Assembly (NCBI RefSeq): GCF_003364255.1
Contig: NZ_NXLR01000016.1
Location: 1-41,231 of the forward strand
DNA: 41,231 nucleotides
Source of the DNA: Helicobacter marmotae
GTDB lineage: Bacteria; Campylobacterota; Campylobacteria; Campylobacterales; Helicobacteraceae
Reading direction: 5' to 3'
Part shown: piece by piece, positions 17,588 through 27,307 of the stretch
Position numbering within the stretch: the stretch's first letter is position 1
Layout of the letters: the number at the start of each line of letters is the position of its first letter
Translations under genes and position numbers: made by a program
Notes under the pieces: generated by a model
The model's input: only the letters and a program-made list of their open reading frames with translations
Database searches by the model: none
What the model was told of the DNA's origin: nothing

Positions 17588-18912
17588 TTTATCTTAGCCC
17601 TTATGCGGTAATCCACAAGCAAATATAATGAGCCCACTATCCCCGCAATGCTTGAGGCAAGCAAAATAGCTATCTTTGCTACATCTGCTGAATGAGGAGC
17701 ATCAAAAGCAAGGTTTGATACAAACATAGACATCGTAAAGCCAATGCCAGCAAGCATTCCCGCACCAAATATATGACTCCATGATACACCTTGAGGACGG
17801 GCGGCAATTTTGCACTTCTCACATAAAAATGTCAAGCCCACAATACCTATAGGCTTACCCACAACAAGCCCAAGTATAATCCCAAGCATAATATGATCAA
17901 TATCAAAATTCACTTCACCTCTAATATCCACGCCCGCATTAGCAAAGGCAAAAAGCGGCATAATAAAAAACGCACAAATGGGCTGAAGTGCATGCTCTAA
18001 GCGTAAAAGCGGATTTTGCACCTTTTTTAAATCCCTTGCTGCCAAATCAATGGCACTCATTTGTTCAGAATCAAGCAAAATACTTTTGCGCTCCTTATCT
18101 TTATTGGCAAAAATCTCTATCATTTGATATACAACTTGGATAAATTCCTTACTTTCAATCTTTGGCTTCACAGGGATACAAAATGCCAAAGCCACAGCAG
18201 CAATAGTGGCGTGTATGCCGCTATGATGCACGCAAAACCAAAGTATAATGCCTATACCTATATATACACCTAAATGCCGCACTCCAATAAAATTCACAAA
18301 GCTAAGTAATGCGATAATCCCCACCGCTGCAAATAAATATGCAAAATGCAAACCCTCAGGCGATGGATAAAATATCGCAATAACAGCAATCGCACCCAAG
18401 TCATCAGCCACAGCGAGTGTTACAAGAAATACTTTCAAAGCCAAAGGTACTCGCTTACCGAGTAATAAAATCACACCCAAAGCAAAGGCAATATCTGTTG
18501 CCATTGGTATGCCAAAGCCATGATAGGAGGGAGTGCCCATATTAAGTGCATAATAAATCACGCCCGGAGCAAGCATACCCCCGAGTGCGCCAATTACAGG
18601 AAAGGCTGCCTTTTGAAAGCCTGATAAATCTCCAAAAAGCACCTCACGTTTGATTTCTAAGCCCACCATAAGGAAAAAAATGGACATCAAAACATCATTA
18701 ATCCAATCATGTATGCTAAAGCCATAAAATCTCCCAGCAAACTCTAGCCCCAAAGGTTGCTCCCAAAATTCCTTATACAAATGTGATAAAGGAGAATTTG
18801 CAACGATCATCGCACCCAGAGCACAAAAAAACAAAAAAATCCCACTAAACGATTCTGCACGAATAAAATTACTCAACATCTCTGAAATCTTATTTGCCCT
18901 AGCCCTCATCAA
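17581..18912 (-). CDS. nhaA: Na+/H+ antiporter NhaA (downstream copy)
   Basis: A 443-residue NhaA-family antiporter that expels Na+ in exchange for protons and sets internal pH and sodium. The ion-binding residues are present: Asp140 in MATDIAFALG and the Asp170-Asp171 pair in [18 protein letters not shown] (Asp133 and Asp163-Asp164 in E. coli). A Lys/Glu-rich hydrophilic loop of about 65 residues lies between the membrane halves (about 248-312), as in H. pylori NhaA. It starts 19 bp after the second nhaA and so is probably co-transcribed with it. Gene order nhaA-yajC-secD-secF matches H. pylori, where I recall a single nhaA. Confidence 0.95.
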   Translation of the reverse strand: MMRARANKISEMLSNFIRAESFSGIFLFFCALGAMIVANSPLSHLYKEFWEQPLGLEFAGRFYGFSIHDWINDVLMSIFFLMVGLEIKREVLFGDLSGFQKAAFPVIGALGGMLAPGVIYYALNMGTPSYHGFGIPMATDIAFALGVILLLGKRVPLALKVFLVTLAVADDLGAIAVIAIFYPSPEGLHFAYLFAAVGIIALLSFVNFIGVRHLGVYIGIGIILWFCVHHSGIHATIAAVALAFCIPVKPKIESKEFIQVVYQMIEIFANKDKERKSILLDSEQMSAIDLAARDLKKVQNPLLRLEHALQPICAFFIMPLFAFANAGVDIRGEVNFDIDHIMLGIILGLVVGKPIGIVGLTFLCEKCKIAARPQGVSWSHIFGAGMLAGIGFTMSMFVSNLAFDAPHSADVAKIAILLASSIAGIVGSLYLLVDYRIRAKIKS

Positions 18913-18931
18913 TGTGCTCCTTTATAGAATG

Positions 18932-20464
18932 TTATATAACACTTTGTGTGTCTTTTAACTTTTGAATCTCATCTTCAAGTTTATGTGTTTTATCTTCTTC
19001 GCTAATGCTATCTTCCCTCTCTTCTTGCTTTATTGTGCTTAAATATACCGCTAAAAGCCCTAATATAGCAGCAATAGAACTTGCCACAAGAATGGAAATC
19101 TTTGACATATCAATACTCAATACATCATCTTTATAAGCAAGATTTGCCACAAACATAGACATTGTAAAGCCAATGCCAGAAATCATACCCACAGATAAAA
19201 TATGCGCATAATTCAAATCTTTTGGACGTGTAGCAAGATTAAGCTTCTCACCCAAGAAGCAAAATAAAAGCACGCCTATAGGTTTGCCAACCACCAAGCC
19301 TAAAATCGTGCCTAACATCACGCTATTAAGGCTAATATCAATCTCCCCCTCAAGCGATACCCCCGCATTAGCAAAGGCAAAAAGCGGCACGAAAAAATAT
19401 GCACATAAAGGCTGCAGCGCAATTTCAAGGCGGATAAGGGGGTTTTGGGCATAACGTGAGTAAGTGCCTATAGTATCAAGCATATGCACAAGTTGAGAAG
19501 TCTTTGCCATATCTATCTTTTTTTCCACATTTTCAGTGCCAAACATAAAGTTTTTGATATTTTTTAAGCTCCCCCTCCAAAATCCCATTTTCTCTACTTC
19601 TCGCGCGTGTATAACATCATTCCAGCCATTGGTGGCGACTTTCATTTTATCAAACTCTTTTAGCATATTGATAAAATAGCGCTTATTCACACGCGTTCTT
19701 CCCGGGATTGCCATAGCAAGGATTACTGCCGCGATCGTTACATGTATACCGCTATGATGCACGCAAATCCAAAGTAAAATACCCACTAAAAAATATAAAG
19801 AGAGATGTTTCGTATCACGATAATTAAGATAAATAAGCACGGCTATAAGGACTAAAGAGGCATAAATCCACTGCATATCAATATTATCAGAATAAAATAT
19901 AGCAATCACTGAAATCGCACCCAAGTCATCAGCCACAGCAAGTGTTACAAGAAAGATTTTAAGAATCTTAGGCACTCTATCTCCAAGCAGCATAATAAGC
20001 CCCAAAGCAAAGGCAGTATCCGTGCTCATAGCCACACCAAAGCCACTTTGATAGATCGTATCTACATTAAAGTGCAAATAAATCAATACCGGGCAGATAA
20101 TACCCCCAAATGCCGCGAGAAAAGAAAAACTTACCTTTTTAAACCCTGCCAGCTCTCCATAGAGCATTTCACGCTTCATCTCCAACCCAACAAGTAGAAA
20201 GAAAAAGGACATCAATACATCATTAATAAAATCCTGCAAACTGATCTTTAATACAGAATCCCCAAAAAATGCTCCAAATTCACTATGGAAAAACTCAAAA
20301 TAAAGGCTTGCGTATGATGAATTCGCCACAACCATAGCTGCAATAACACAAAAGGCAAGCAAAATCCCACCAAAAGACTCATGGGTAATAAAGCGATTTA
20401 AGCTCTCTTGTAATTTATCTTTGACATAAGAATGCCTATTGTGCGTGATTTTAGCCTCCATCAT
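18932..20464 (-). CDS. nhaA: Na+/H+ antiporter NhaA (upstream copy, long loop and tail)
   Basis: A 510-residue paralogue of the next gene. The same ion-binding residues are present: Asp149 in [10 protein letters not shown] and Asp179-Asp180 in [18 protein letters not shown]. It differs in a longer charged central loop of about 85 residues (from [10 protein letters not shown] to [10 protein letters not shown]) and a charged C-terminal tail (about 475-510, rich in Glu, Asp and Lys). The shared membrane core but diverged loops indicate an old tandem duplication rather than a recent one. AAGGAG lies upstream of an ATGATG start; either Met could be used. It follows the repeat-filled gap 20465-20900. 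Confidence 0.95.
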   Translation of the reverse strand: MMEAKITHNRHSYVKDKLQESLNRFITHESFGGILLAFCVIAAMVVANSSYASLYFEFFHSEFGAFFGDSVLKISLQDFINDVLMSFFFLLVGLEMKREMLYGELAGFKKVSFSFLAAFGGIICPVLIYLHFNVDTIYQSGFGVAMSTDTAFALGLIMLLGDRVPKILKIFLVTLAVADDLGAISVIAIFYSDNIDMQWIYASLVLIAVLIYLNYRDTKHLSLYFLVGILLWICVHHSGIHVTIAAVILAMAIPGRTRVNKRYFINMLKEFDKMKVATNGWNDVIHAREVEKMGFWRGSLKNIKNFMFGTENVEKKIDMAKTSQLVHMLDTIGTYSRYAQNPLIRLEIALQPLCAYFFVPLFAFANAGVSLEGEIDISLNSVMLGTILGLVVGKPIGVLLFCFLGEKLNLATRPKDLNYAHILSVGMISGIGFTMSMFVANLAYKDDVLSIDMSKISILVASSIAAILGLLAVYLSTIKQEEREDSISEEDKTHKLEDEIQKLKDTQSVI

Positions 20465-20666
20465 ATAGAAATAAACTCCTTATTTTGTGTTTTGTTTGGA
20501 AAAGTAAATATTTATGGATTGCAATGATTAATGAGTGAATTGTGTTATTTATTGCAAAGGCGCATTATACTGATTTGCACAAGGCTAGTCAAGCCCGCAA
20601 GCACACAAATGCCCTCCCCTCTTATGGAAAAGAAAAAATAGAATCACAAGAGGCTCTACCCCTCTT

Positions 20667-20768
20667 CTCATTCTAAGCCTATGAAACAGGCGAAGAATCT
20701 CTGCTCGAGTTTCTAGTGATATGCACAGAGATTCTTTGGGTCGCTTTGCTCCCCTCTAGAGACGACAA
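20667..20768. repeat. Hairpin-pair repeat, copy C
   Basis: The plus arm (20667-20702) has ATTCT-AA-GCCT-loop-AGGC-GA-AGAAT, with one of the usual GA pairs changed to AA. The minus arm (20727-20768), read on its own strand, contains GGG-GA-GC-aaa-GC-GA-CCC; its outer flank has decayed (GTCTCTA in place of ATTCTGA). The linker contains TTTCTAGTGAT as in the other pairs. Confidence 0.8.
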
Positions 20769-20813
20769 AATAATTTCCATTGTGGGGTCGTTTTTTCTTG
20801 CAGGTTAGACTTA

Positions 20814-20851
20814 TTGTCATTCTGAGCCTGCGTAGCAGGCGAAGAATCTCT
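20814..20851 (+). repeat. Hairpin repeat arm, copy D
   Basis: TTGTC-ATTCT-GA-GCCTGC-gta-GCAGGC-GA-AGAAT-CTCT: a textbook example of the arm, starting exactly 50 bases after the GACAA of copy C, the same distance as between copies A and B. The partner minus arm is missing; sequence runs straight into the end of addA. Confidence 0.85.
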
Positions 20852-20900
20852 AACAAAATCACCAGAGACTTAAAAAAGCCATTCTTTTAGAAGCTAAAGC

Positions 20901-23774
20901 CTATAAGCTCACTTCGCAAAATCTCTCTTTATCTTCCTTAAGGGGATAGACAATAAACCCTCGCACGCGCCTTGAATCCATAGAATCTAAAAACTTCATA
21001 TAGCTCATCACTTGCTCTTTTTGTGTCTCAAAATTGCCTGTGCCACTTTTATAATCAAGCACGCAATATTCTTTTTCATCATATAAAAGCGTATCTATGC
21101 GATAAAGGCAATCCTCTGTAATATAACTTACCTCGCACGCAACACTCTTGCCCGCACTTATTTCCATAAAAAACGGGCTTTGTATGCAGCTAAGGGTATA
21201 TTTCATCGCTTGGGCAATGCTCTCTTTAGAGAGCGCAAAGCCATAACGATTAAACAAAACGCTCTCTATATCCTCTTCTGGCATTTTATAACCTAAATAC
21301 AACTCAAATACACTATGCAATGCCTCGCCGAATTTAATATTATGCCATTGCTCTATGCTTAGCACCTCTGCGTGAGATTCTCTCTCATGCTTTAAAAACT
21401 CGCTTTGTTTGCCAAAATACTGCATATCTTGGAGCACATTTTTCTGCCCGATATGTTGCTCTTTTGGCTTTTCTACCCTATCAAACTGCCCCAACTCATC
21501 ATATCTCTCCTCTAAAGATAGAATCTCAAATTGACTTTTATGCTTGCTACTTTGCATAGGGGCTATGCTTAAGCCATATGCTGCACGTGTAAAGGCTACA
21601 TAAAGCACATTATAGGCTTCTTGCTTTAGGCGTTCTTTGTAAGATTCTAAGGCATTGGCGTAGTTTGTATCAAACCTCTCTCTCCCTTGAAGTTTGTAAT
21701 ATATATGTTGAATATGAATGCCCTGATAGGAGCATATAAATTTATTGCTATCGGCTTTTGGCTTGCGCATTCTATCGCATACAATCACATGCTTAAACTC
21801 TAGCCCCTTAGACTTATGAATAGTCATAATTTTTACCCCTCTATTGCTTTGAGCGGGGGCATTGCAAGTAATCTTTGATACAGCTTCAAGCAATGAATCT
21901 ATGCTTACATACTCACAGCTTAATTCCAAAAAGCGCAAGGCGGTATTTTGGCTAAGCCCAAAGCCCTCAATCAACGCAAGAACAATCTCTGCGGGCAAAA
22001 GAGAAGTATCAATACTTTTTAACACCTCATACACTTTAGTTGAATCTTCATACGCATAGCCTAAAAGCTTGCATATCCTTTTTTCATACAATTTGAGTGC
22101 ATTTCTTAACCCCCACTGCTCTGTTTTGACAAGGGAGAGTTTGAAGTATTCAAATGCATATAGCATAGCTTTAACTTCTGCCTTATCAAATAATGAGGCT
22201 GAAGTCTCGGTAATAACTTGAATTTTCGCATTTCGCATATTGATATGCTCTTTGAGTGAGAGGGCATCATCATTGGTAAAAACCAAAATAGTAATGTCAT
22301 TTTCATCTGCTCCATTATCTAGCAATGCTTGGAGCTCATTATATACCTGCTCTTTTAGGGCATCTTCATCTTCTGCTTGGGGCAGTATGCGCACATAGCC
22401 TTGCTTTATGGGGCTATCATCGGTAGCTTTGGGGCTTTGGGGTTCATAATCTTTATAACACTTTTGAAATACTTGATTATTAAAGCTCACTACCTCAGCA
22501 CTTGAGCGGAAATTATAGGGGAGATTCTCTTCATGGAAGTTTTTAGTCGCTTCTTCAAATATCCCCGCGAAACTCCCTCGAAACATATAAATACTTTGCT
22601 TTTTATCACCTACGATAAAAAGACTCCGCTCACCTATACGCCCTACTCCCGCACGTATCTCCTCAATGAGAGGCAGGAGAATTTGATATTGTATGAGATT
22701 GGTATCTTGGAATTCATCAAGCAAAATATGCGTGATTTTATCATCAAGGCGGAAGTAGAAAAAGTCCATCATATCATCATTTAATTGCAAAAGCTCATAG
22801 CTTTTTAAGGCTACATCACTATGGCTTAGGTAATTTTGCGCTCGAAGTTGCTTTTGCATACTCTGCCTATAAAGCTCAAGATATGCCCTAACCAACCCCA
22901 ATACATTTTGCTCTTTTTTAACAAAATATGCGCTCATAAGCTCCACGATTCTATCGCGTACATGCGTTATCGCATTTAGACTTGAAGCGTCTTTTTTTAA
23001 GTCTCTATGCTCACTCCATCGCAATAAATAATTTGATTTTGGAATCTCCCTGCAAGTTTTATTTAAAAAATGATCCTTTGCTCTCTTATCGGAGACATGC
23101 TCAGCTATACTCTCCATAAGGGATTTTACTTCCAATTCTATGGCTTCAATACTTTGGGCAGATAAGCTAGAATCTTGTGCTTCTTTTAATGTTTGCAATG
23201 CCCTCTTTACATCATTAGCCGGCAAGCTATAAAGCTCTTGCAAAAATGTTAAAAAATCACCAATTTTTACCCCGTGATAAAAGCAAAAATTCACAAAACT
23301 ATCTAGCTCATCTGGGCTAAATACATTTAAAAAGCATTCATTGATCGCATCTTCATCTAAAGAGCCAACTTCAAAATACGCAGAAACACCCACATACCAA
23401 CAAAATTTTTTCAAAATCACATGAAAGAAAGAATCAATAGTCCCTATACGTGGATTACTCTCCATAAATTCCCTATACACCCTCTGTATATTTTCACTCA
23501 AATACTCATGCCCTAAGCCTTTTTCCAGCAAATCTTTATAAATATGATTATTGGCATAATTTCTTTCTTCAAGGCAAGTTTTAAGCTCTTGGAGATTCTT
23601 GTAAATCCTTTGGCGCATTTCATTTGAAGCCTTTTTTGTAAAGGTAAGGGTAAGGATTTGATTAGGATTTGCCCCGCAAAAAAGCAAATATATGAATCTC
23701 AAAGCAAGATTAAAAGTTTTGCCACTTCCTGCTGAAGCTTTCAATGCTAGGTATTGACTATATGACTCTCTCAC
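20901..23774 (-). CDS. addA: AddA/RecB-like helicase-nuclease for double-strand break repair
   Basis: A 957-residue UvrD/RecB-type superfamily 1 helicase with a C-terminal nuclease. Walker A ASAGSGKT is at residues 13-20 and the helicase LDEFQDTN Walker B is near 352-359. Helicase motifs GDKKQSIYMFRG, MTIHKSKGLEFKHVIV and NVLYVAFTRA follow in order. The C-terminal RecB-family nuclease motif is LDYKSGTG, with Asp907 and Lys909. It should resect DNA ends together with an AddB partner, not in this window. The gene starts with GTG (23774) behind AAAGGA; the nearby ATG is out of frame. It is the HP1553 equivalent in the addA-nhaA-yajC-secDF order, but separated from nhaA by repeats. Confidence 0.93.
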   Translation of the reverse strand: MRESYSQYLALKASAGSGKTFNLALRFIYLLFCGANPNQILTLTFTKKASNEMRQRIYKNLQELKTCLEERNYANNHIYKDLLEKGLGHEYLSENIQRVYREFMESNPRIGTIDSFFHVILKKFCWYVGVSAYFEVGSLDEDAINECFLNVFSPDELDSFVNFCFYHGVKIGDFLTFLQELYSLPANDVKRALQTLKEAQDSSLSAQSIEAIELEVKSLMESIAEHVSDKRAKDHFLNKTCREIPKSNYLLRWSEHRDLKKDASSLNAITHVRDRIVELMSAYFVKKEQNVLGLVRAYLELYRQSMQKQLRAQNYLSHSDVALKSYELLQLNDDMMDFFYFRLDDKITHILLDEFQDTNLIQYQILLPLIEEIRAGVGRIGERSLFIVGDKKQSIYMFRGSFAGIFEEATKNFHEENLPYNFRSSAEVVSFNNQVFQKCYKDYEPQSPKATDDSPIKQGYVRILPQAEDEDALKEQVYNELQALLDNGADENDITILVFTNDDALSLKEHINMRNAKIQVITETSASLFDKAEVKAMLYAFEYFKLSLVKTEQWGLRNALKLYEKRICKLLGYAYEDSTKVYEVLKSIDTSLLPAEIVLALIEGFGLSQNTALRFLELSCEYVSIDSLLEAVSKITCNAPAQSNRGVKIMTIHKSKGLEFKHVIVCDRMRKPKADSNKFICSYQGIHIQHIYYKLQGRERFDTNYANALESYKERLKQEAYNVLYVAFTRAAYGLSIAPMQSSKHKSQFEILSLEERYDELGQFDRVEKPKEQHIGQKNVLQDMQYFGKQSEFLKHERESHAEVLSIEQWHNIKFGEALHSVFELYLGYKMPEEDIESVLFNRYGFALSKESIAQAMKYTLSCIQSPFFMEISAGKSVACEVSYITEDCLYRIDTLLYDEKEYCVLDYKSGTGNFETQKEQVMSYMKFLDSMDSRRVRGFIVYPLKEDKERFCEVSL

Positions 23775-23856
23775 ACATATCCTTTATTATGCAATTTCTT
23801 ATATTGTATCAAAGAGATTTAAAGCAACACATCTAAAACCCTCTCAAAAAACAAAC

Positions 23857-23886
23857 CTTGATTACACTTTACTAAACTTTTATGAT
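23857..23886 (+). promoter_or_regulatory. cbpA operon promoter with HAIR-like HspR operator
   Basis: CTTGATT-N7-ACTAAAC at 23857-23877 matches the HspR operator HAIR (CTTGAGT-N7-ACTCAAG) at 6 of 7 and 5 of 7 positions with the exact 7-base spacing. It overlaps a -35 (TTGATT, 23858-23863) that stands 17 bases from a -10 (TATGAT, 23881-23886). A repressor bound here would block polymerase. HspR autoregulation of this operon is known in H. pylori; its application here is inferred. Confidence 0.6.
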
Positions 23887-23938
23887 ACAATAACGCTTAA
23901 ACTTAACTTACATTTAGACAAATTAAAGGAGCTATATT

Positions 23939-24826
23939 ATGTCAAAAAGCCTTTATGATACACTTGAAATTAATGAAAATGCCTCAAGTGATGAAATTAA
24001 AAAAGCCTATCGCAGGCTTGCACGCAAATATCACCCCGATATTAATAAAGAAAAGGGTGCAGAAGAGAAATTTAAAGAAATCAATGCCGCTTATGAGGTA
24101 TTAAGTGATGAAAATAAAAAAGCCCAATATGATAGATTTGGTGATGCGATGTTTGGCGGGCAGAATTTCCACGACTTTTCTCGCGCACAAGGCAGCAATG
24201 TAAATCTTGATGACTTGCTCTCTTCGCTCTTTGGGCAAGGAGGATTTAATGCCGGCAATGGGAGTAGATTCTCCTTTGGCGGAGGTTTTGGAGGGGGTAG
24301 TGATTTTGGCTTTGGGGGATTTGATATGCCCAATTTAGATATACAAGAGCATATCAAAATCCCATTTGAGAGCGCAGCACTTGGTGGGAGCTATCATTAT
24401 AGCGGAAGAAGCGGGAGCTTTGATATTAAAATCCCTGTTGGCATTAAAGATGGTGAAACCATCCGACTTAAAGGCAAGGGTAACGCGCATAGCGGACGCA
24501 GTGGAGACTTGCTCCTCAAAGTCCAAATTGCCCCTTCACCAGAATACACACGCCAAGATGATGATTTGTATAAAGATTTTGATATATCCCTTAAACTCGC
24601 TCTTTTTGGCGGTAAAGTTACACTCCCCACACTTTATGGTGATGTAACACTCACTATCCCACCCAATACCAAAAACAACCAAAAATTTCGCATCAAAGCT
24701 AAGGGAATCAAAAATCGCAAAACCGGCATTACAGGGGATTTATACCTCAAGGCTAATATCATTTTACCCCATAGTGATACATTAAGCCCAGAATTACAAA
24801 CCTTGCTTAAAGAACAACTCTCTTAA
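23939..24826 (+). CDS. cbpA: DnaJ-like co-chaperone CbpA
   Basis: A 295-residue type II J-domain protein that stimulates DnaK and may bind DNA. The J domain occupies residues 3-70 with the HPD tripeptide at 32-34 ([10 protein letters not shown]). A Gly/Phe-rich linker follows (about 80-135, with [15 protein letters not shown]). Two C-terminal client-binding beta domains then come without the Cys-rich zinc domain of DnaJ, which makes it CbpA rather than DnaJ. It is the first gene of the cbpA-hspR-rarA operon, with AAAGGAG upstream. The order is that of H. pylori HP1024-HP1026 as I recall. Confidence 0.95.
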   Translation: MSKSLYDTLEINENASSDEIKKAYRRLARKYHPDINKEKGAEEKFKEINAAYEVLSDENKKAQYDRFGDAMFGGQNFHDFSRAQGSNVNLDDLLSSLFGQGGFNAGNGSRFSFGGGFGGGSDFGFGGFDMPNLDIQEHIKIPFESAALGGSYHYSGRSGSFDIKIPVGIKDGETIRLKGKGNAHSGRSGDLLLKVQIAPSPEYTRQDDDLYKDFDISLKLALFGGKVTLPTLYGDVTLTIPPNTKNNQKFRIKAKGIKNRKTGITGDLYLKANIILPHSDTLSPELQTLLKEQLS

Positions 24827-24837
24827 AGGAGCTAAAG

Positions 24838-25200
24838 ATGTATAGCTATGATGAACCTGTTTATCTTATTAGCGTGGTGGCAAAGATTTTAGAAATCCAC
24901 CCCCAAACCTTAAGGCAATATGAAAAAGAGGGGCTTATCCAGCCCGGGCGCACTGATGGCAAAATGCGCCTATATTCTCAACGCGATATAGATAAAATCA
25001 AAACGATTTTAAAACTTACCCGCGATATGGGTGTGAATCTCGCTGGGGTGGATATTATCCTCCGTCTGAAAGAGCGGCTTGATGAGCTTGATAGAATGAC
25101 AGGGGATTTGCGCGAGGATCTCGCCAAACAAAAGGGTAAAAACAATGTCCTCAAAACCCATGAAAGCTCATATGAAATTATTTTGTTTAAAAAAAAGTAG
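24838..25200 (+). CDS. hspR: Heat-shock repressor HspR (MerR family)
   Basis: A 120-residue MerR-type regulator. The winged helix-turn-helix is at about 8-55 (VAKILEIHPQTLRQYEKEGL, then the wing PGRTDGKMRLYSQRDI). A C-terminal helical segment (about 75-100) serves for dimer contacts. The HPQTLRQYE recognition helix is characteristic of HspR. In H. pylori it represses its own operon and the groESL and hrcA-grpE-dnaK operons, with CbpA modulating its DNA binding. It lies 11 bp after cbpA with AAAGGAG upstream. The HAIR-like site before cbpA fits autoregulation. Confidence 0.94.
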   Translation: MYSYDEPVYLISVVAKILEIHPQTLRQYEKEGLIQPGRTDGKMRLYSQRDIDKIKTILKLTRDMGVNLAGVDIILRLKERLDELDRMTGDLREDLAKQKGKNNVLKTHESSYEIILFKKK

Positions 25201-25209
25201 AGTGCTATC

Positions 25210-26430
25210 TTGTATAACCTTGCTGAATTGCTCCGCCCTAAGAGCCTAGAAGAGTTTATCGCACAGGAGCATATCCTCACTCCCCATACTCCACTTTTTA
25301 AGATGATTAAAAATAATGCTCTAGCACATTGCTTTTTCTATGGACCCCCGGGTGTGGGGAAAACTACTCTAGCTAAACTCATAGCCCAAGAGCTTAAAAA
25401 GCCCTATCAATACTACAATGCCGTGCATTTTAAAATCGAAGAGCTTAAAACATTTATTAAAGGCTATGAGCAGAGCTTATTCCAACCCCTTGTGTTTATT
25501 GATGAAGTGCATCGTCTCAACCGCGCCCAGCAAGAAGTGCTGCTGCCCATTATGGAATCTTATAGTGCTATTATCTTTGGGGCGAGCACTTATAATCCAT
25601 TTTTTTCTCTCACCAATGCCATACGCTCACGAAGCTTTCTCTTTGAACTCAAAGCACTCTCCCCTCAAAGCTTAGATTCTGTGCTGAAACGCGCTCTTGC
25701 ATATATGCAAAAGCATTTTGGAGAGGATATTACACTCACGCAAGAAGTGAGAGATTATCTCATTAGCTCAAGTGGCGGAGATGCAAGGGCATTACTCAAC
25801 CTCCTTGATGCGGCTTTAAGCACAGGGGAGAAGCATATCACACTTGATATGTTGCACTCATTGCGCCCTTTTGCGCTCCATGATGGGGCAAGCGAGGAGG
25901 AGAGCCACTATAGCCTTATTAGCGCTCTTATTAAATCCATTCGCGGAAGCGATGTAAATGCAAGCATATATTACCTTGCGCGATTAATTGCTGCTAATGA
26001 AAATCCGGAGTTTATTGCAAGACGTCTTGTTATTCTCTCAAGTGAAGATATTGGCAATGCCAATCCTAATGCACTCAATCTTGCGACAAGCACCATGCTT
26101 GCAGTAAGCAAAATCGGCTATCCCGAATCTCGCATAATCCTCTCCCAATGCGTAATCTACCTTGCCTCTTCTCCAAAAAGTAATACCGCATACAATGCCA
26201 TTAACAAAGCTTTGGATACAATTAAAAGTGGCTGCATTCTTGAGGTGCCTCCTCATATTATGCCCCAAGCTACAAACTATCTCTATCCGCATGATTTTGG
26301 CGGCTGGGTCAAACAAGACTATCTTACACAACCTCTAAATTTTGTAGAAGCTACGACAAAAGGATTTGAAAAAACACTCAATGAATGGTGTGAAAAAATT
26401 AAACAAGAGATTAAAAACAATGAATCATAA
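25210..26430 (+). CDS. rarA: Replication-associated recombination protein A (RarA/MgsA AAA ATPase)
   Basis: A 406-residue clamp-loader-like AAA+ ATPase that acts at stalled replication forks. Walker A FYGPPGVGKTTLAK spans about 43-56 and Walker B VFIDEVHR about 95-102. Sensor 1 is near GASTYNPFF, and the C-terminal tetramerisation domain contains ANPNALNLATSTMLAVSKIG and PRSNTAY-like YLASSPKSNTAYNAI. The start is TTG at 25210: an in-frame stop lies just upstream (25198-25200, the hspR stop), the next ATG is about 30 codons in, and the family N-terminus (NLAELLRPKSLEEFIAQEH) needs this start. No strong ribosome site is present, so low translation within the operon is likely. Confidence 0.93.
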   Translation: MYNLAELLRPKSLEEFIAQEHILTPHTPLFKMIKNNALAHCFFYGPPGVGKTTLAKLIAQELKKPYQYYNAVHFKIEELKTFIKGYEQSLFQPLVFIDEVHRLNRAQQEVLLPIMESYSAIIFGASTYNPFFSLTNAIRSRSFLFELKALSPQSLDSVLKRALAYMQKHFGEDITLTQEVRDYLISSSGGDARALLNLLDAALSTGEKHITLDMLHSLRPFALHDGASEEESHYSLISALIKSIRGSDVNASIYYLARLIAANENPEFIARRLVILSSEDIGNANPNALNLATSTMLAVSKIGYPESRIILSQCVIYLASSPKSNTAYNAINKALDTIKSGCILEVPPHIMPQATNYLYPHDFGGWVKQDYLTQPLNFVEATTKGFEKTLNEWCEKIKQEIKNNES

Positions 26431-27307
26431 TCGCTTTTTTTTATATATTTTTATGTGTTTTACCCTCACCTTATATGGAGCAGAAATTGATACAAACCCC
26501 GATAAACGCGGTTGGCATATTGAGCTAAGGCGCATTGCTACAAACATTAGCTCCACAAGCATAGAGGGGCAAGATAAATATGCAAGCTTTGCTGATAGCC
26601 GCATTAGCGGTGATTCCCAACTTCTCACACAGGCTTACTTTGACTTAGGATATGATTTCTATGCCCCACGTCATGTGGTGTTTAACTCAATCCTTGCAGA
26701 ATATGGACGCACTACCTTAGCTAGGGGCAATGAGCGCATTACCAACACTACACTTGATAGAATCCTTATCTCCACAGACTATACACACAGAATCTGGTAT
26801 ATCCCCTCGTTTGCCGGTGGGTTTGAAATAGGTCCATTTCTTCAAGCAACATATCAAAGTGGCTTTGAAAACAGGCGTCAAATTACGCGCTTAAATGCGG
26901 GTATCAAGCTTTTTGATGGAATCTATCTCAAAGATTTTCATATCAATATCTTTAATGAAAAAGACTTCGCAAGAAGCACAGAATCAGAAAATTATGGCTG
27001 GGAGAGCGGCATAAAAATAGAGTATAAAATCAATAAAGATTCAAAATTTTACTACTATACAAACTTGCGTCATTATCTCCATAGCTCTGCCCCTGATACA
27101 TATAATCCACTCTATCAGCTTGAAATGGAAATGCGCGTAGATACAAAACTCTATAGAAATCTCTCCATTGCCCCTTTTATTAAGTATTATCTCTTGCAAG
27201 GGCGATACATACAAGAGCAAGGGAGCAATCTCTTTGTGGGCTTTTCACTCTCTTTTGGATATGTTTTTGTCGATGGAACCAAACGAAGCGAACAAGCCAG
27301 ATTATAA
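26420..27307 (+). CDS. Outer-membrane beta-barrel protein, unknown function
   Basis: The ATG at 26420 overlaps the end of rarA and gives a normal signal peptide (MNHNRFFLYIFMCFTLTLYGA). A longer frame from 26366 would add 18 charged residues in front of it. The mature protein of about 275 residues alternates aromatic and polar residues in strand-like segments (HIELRRIATNISST, QAYFDLGYDFYAP, FYYYTNLRHYLH). It ends with a barrel-type strand, FVGFSLSFGYVFVDG, although extra residues follow the last aromatic. I do not recognise the family. Translation is probably coupled to rarA. It converges with flgR; the two stop regions overlap by 6 bases. Confidence 0.75.
   Translation: MNHNRFFLYIFMCFTLTLYGAEIDTNPDKRGWHIELRRIATNISSTSIEGQDKYASFADSRISGDSQLLTQAYFDLGYDFYAPRHVVFNSILAEYGRTTLARGNERITNTTLDRILISTDYTHRIWYIPSFAGGFEIGPFLQATYQSGFENRRQITRLNAGIKLFDGIYLKDFHINIFNEKDFARSTESENYGWESGIKIEYKINKDSKFYYYTNLRHYLHSSAPDTYNPLYQLEMEMRVDTKLYRNLSIAPFIKYYLLQGRYIQEQGSNLFVGFSLSFGYVFVDGTKRSEQARL

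Larger units (their letters stand above)
20465..20900. other. Gene-poor interval with hairpin repeats between addA and nhaA
   Basis: A 436-base gap with no credible gene. About 20465-20640 is AT-rich and should contain the promoter for the nhaA pair, though I could not fix a -10. From 20667 to 20851 it holds one complete hairpin pair, a 50-base spacer and a third arm of the same repeat family seen at 8.5-8.8 kb. addA ends at 20901. Confidence 0.8.
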
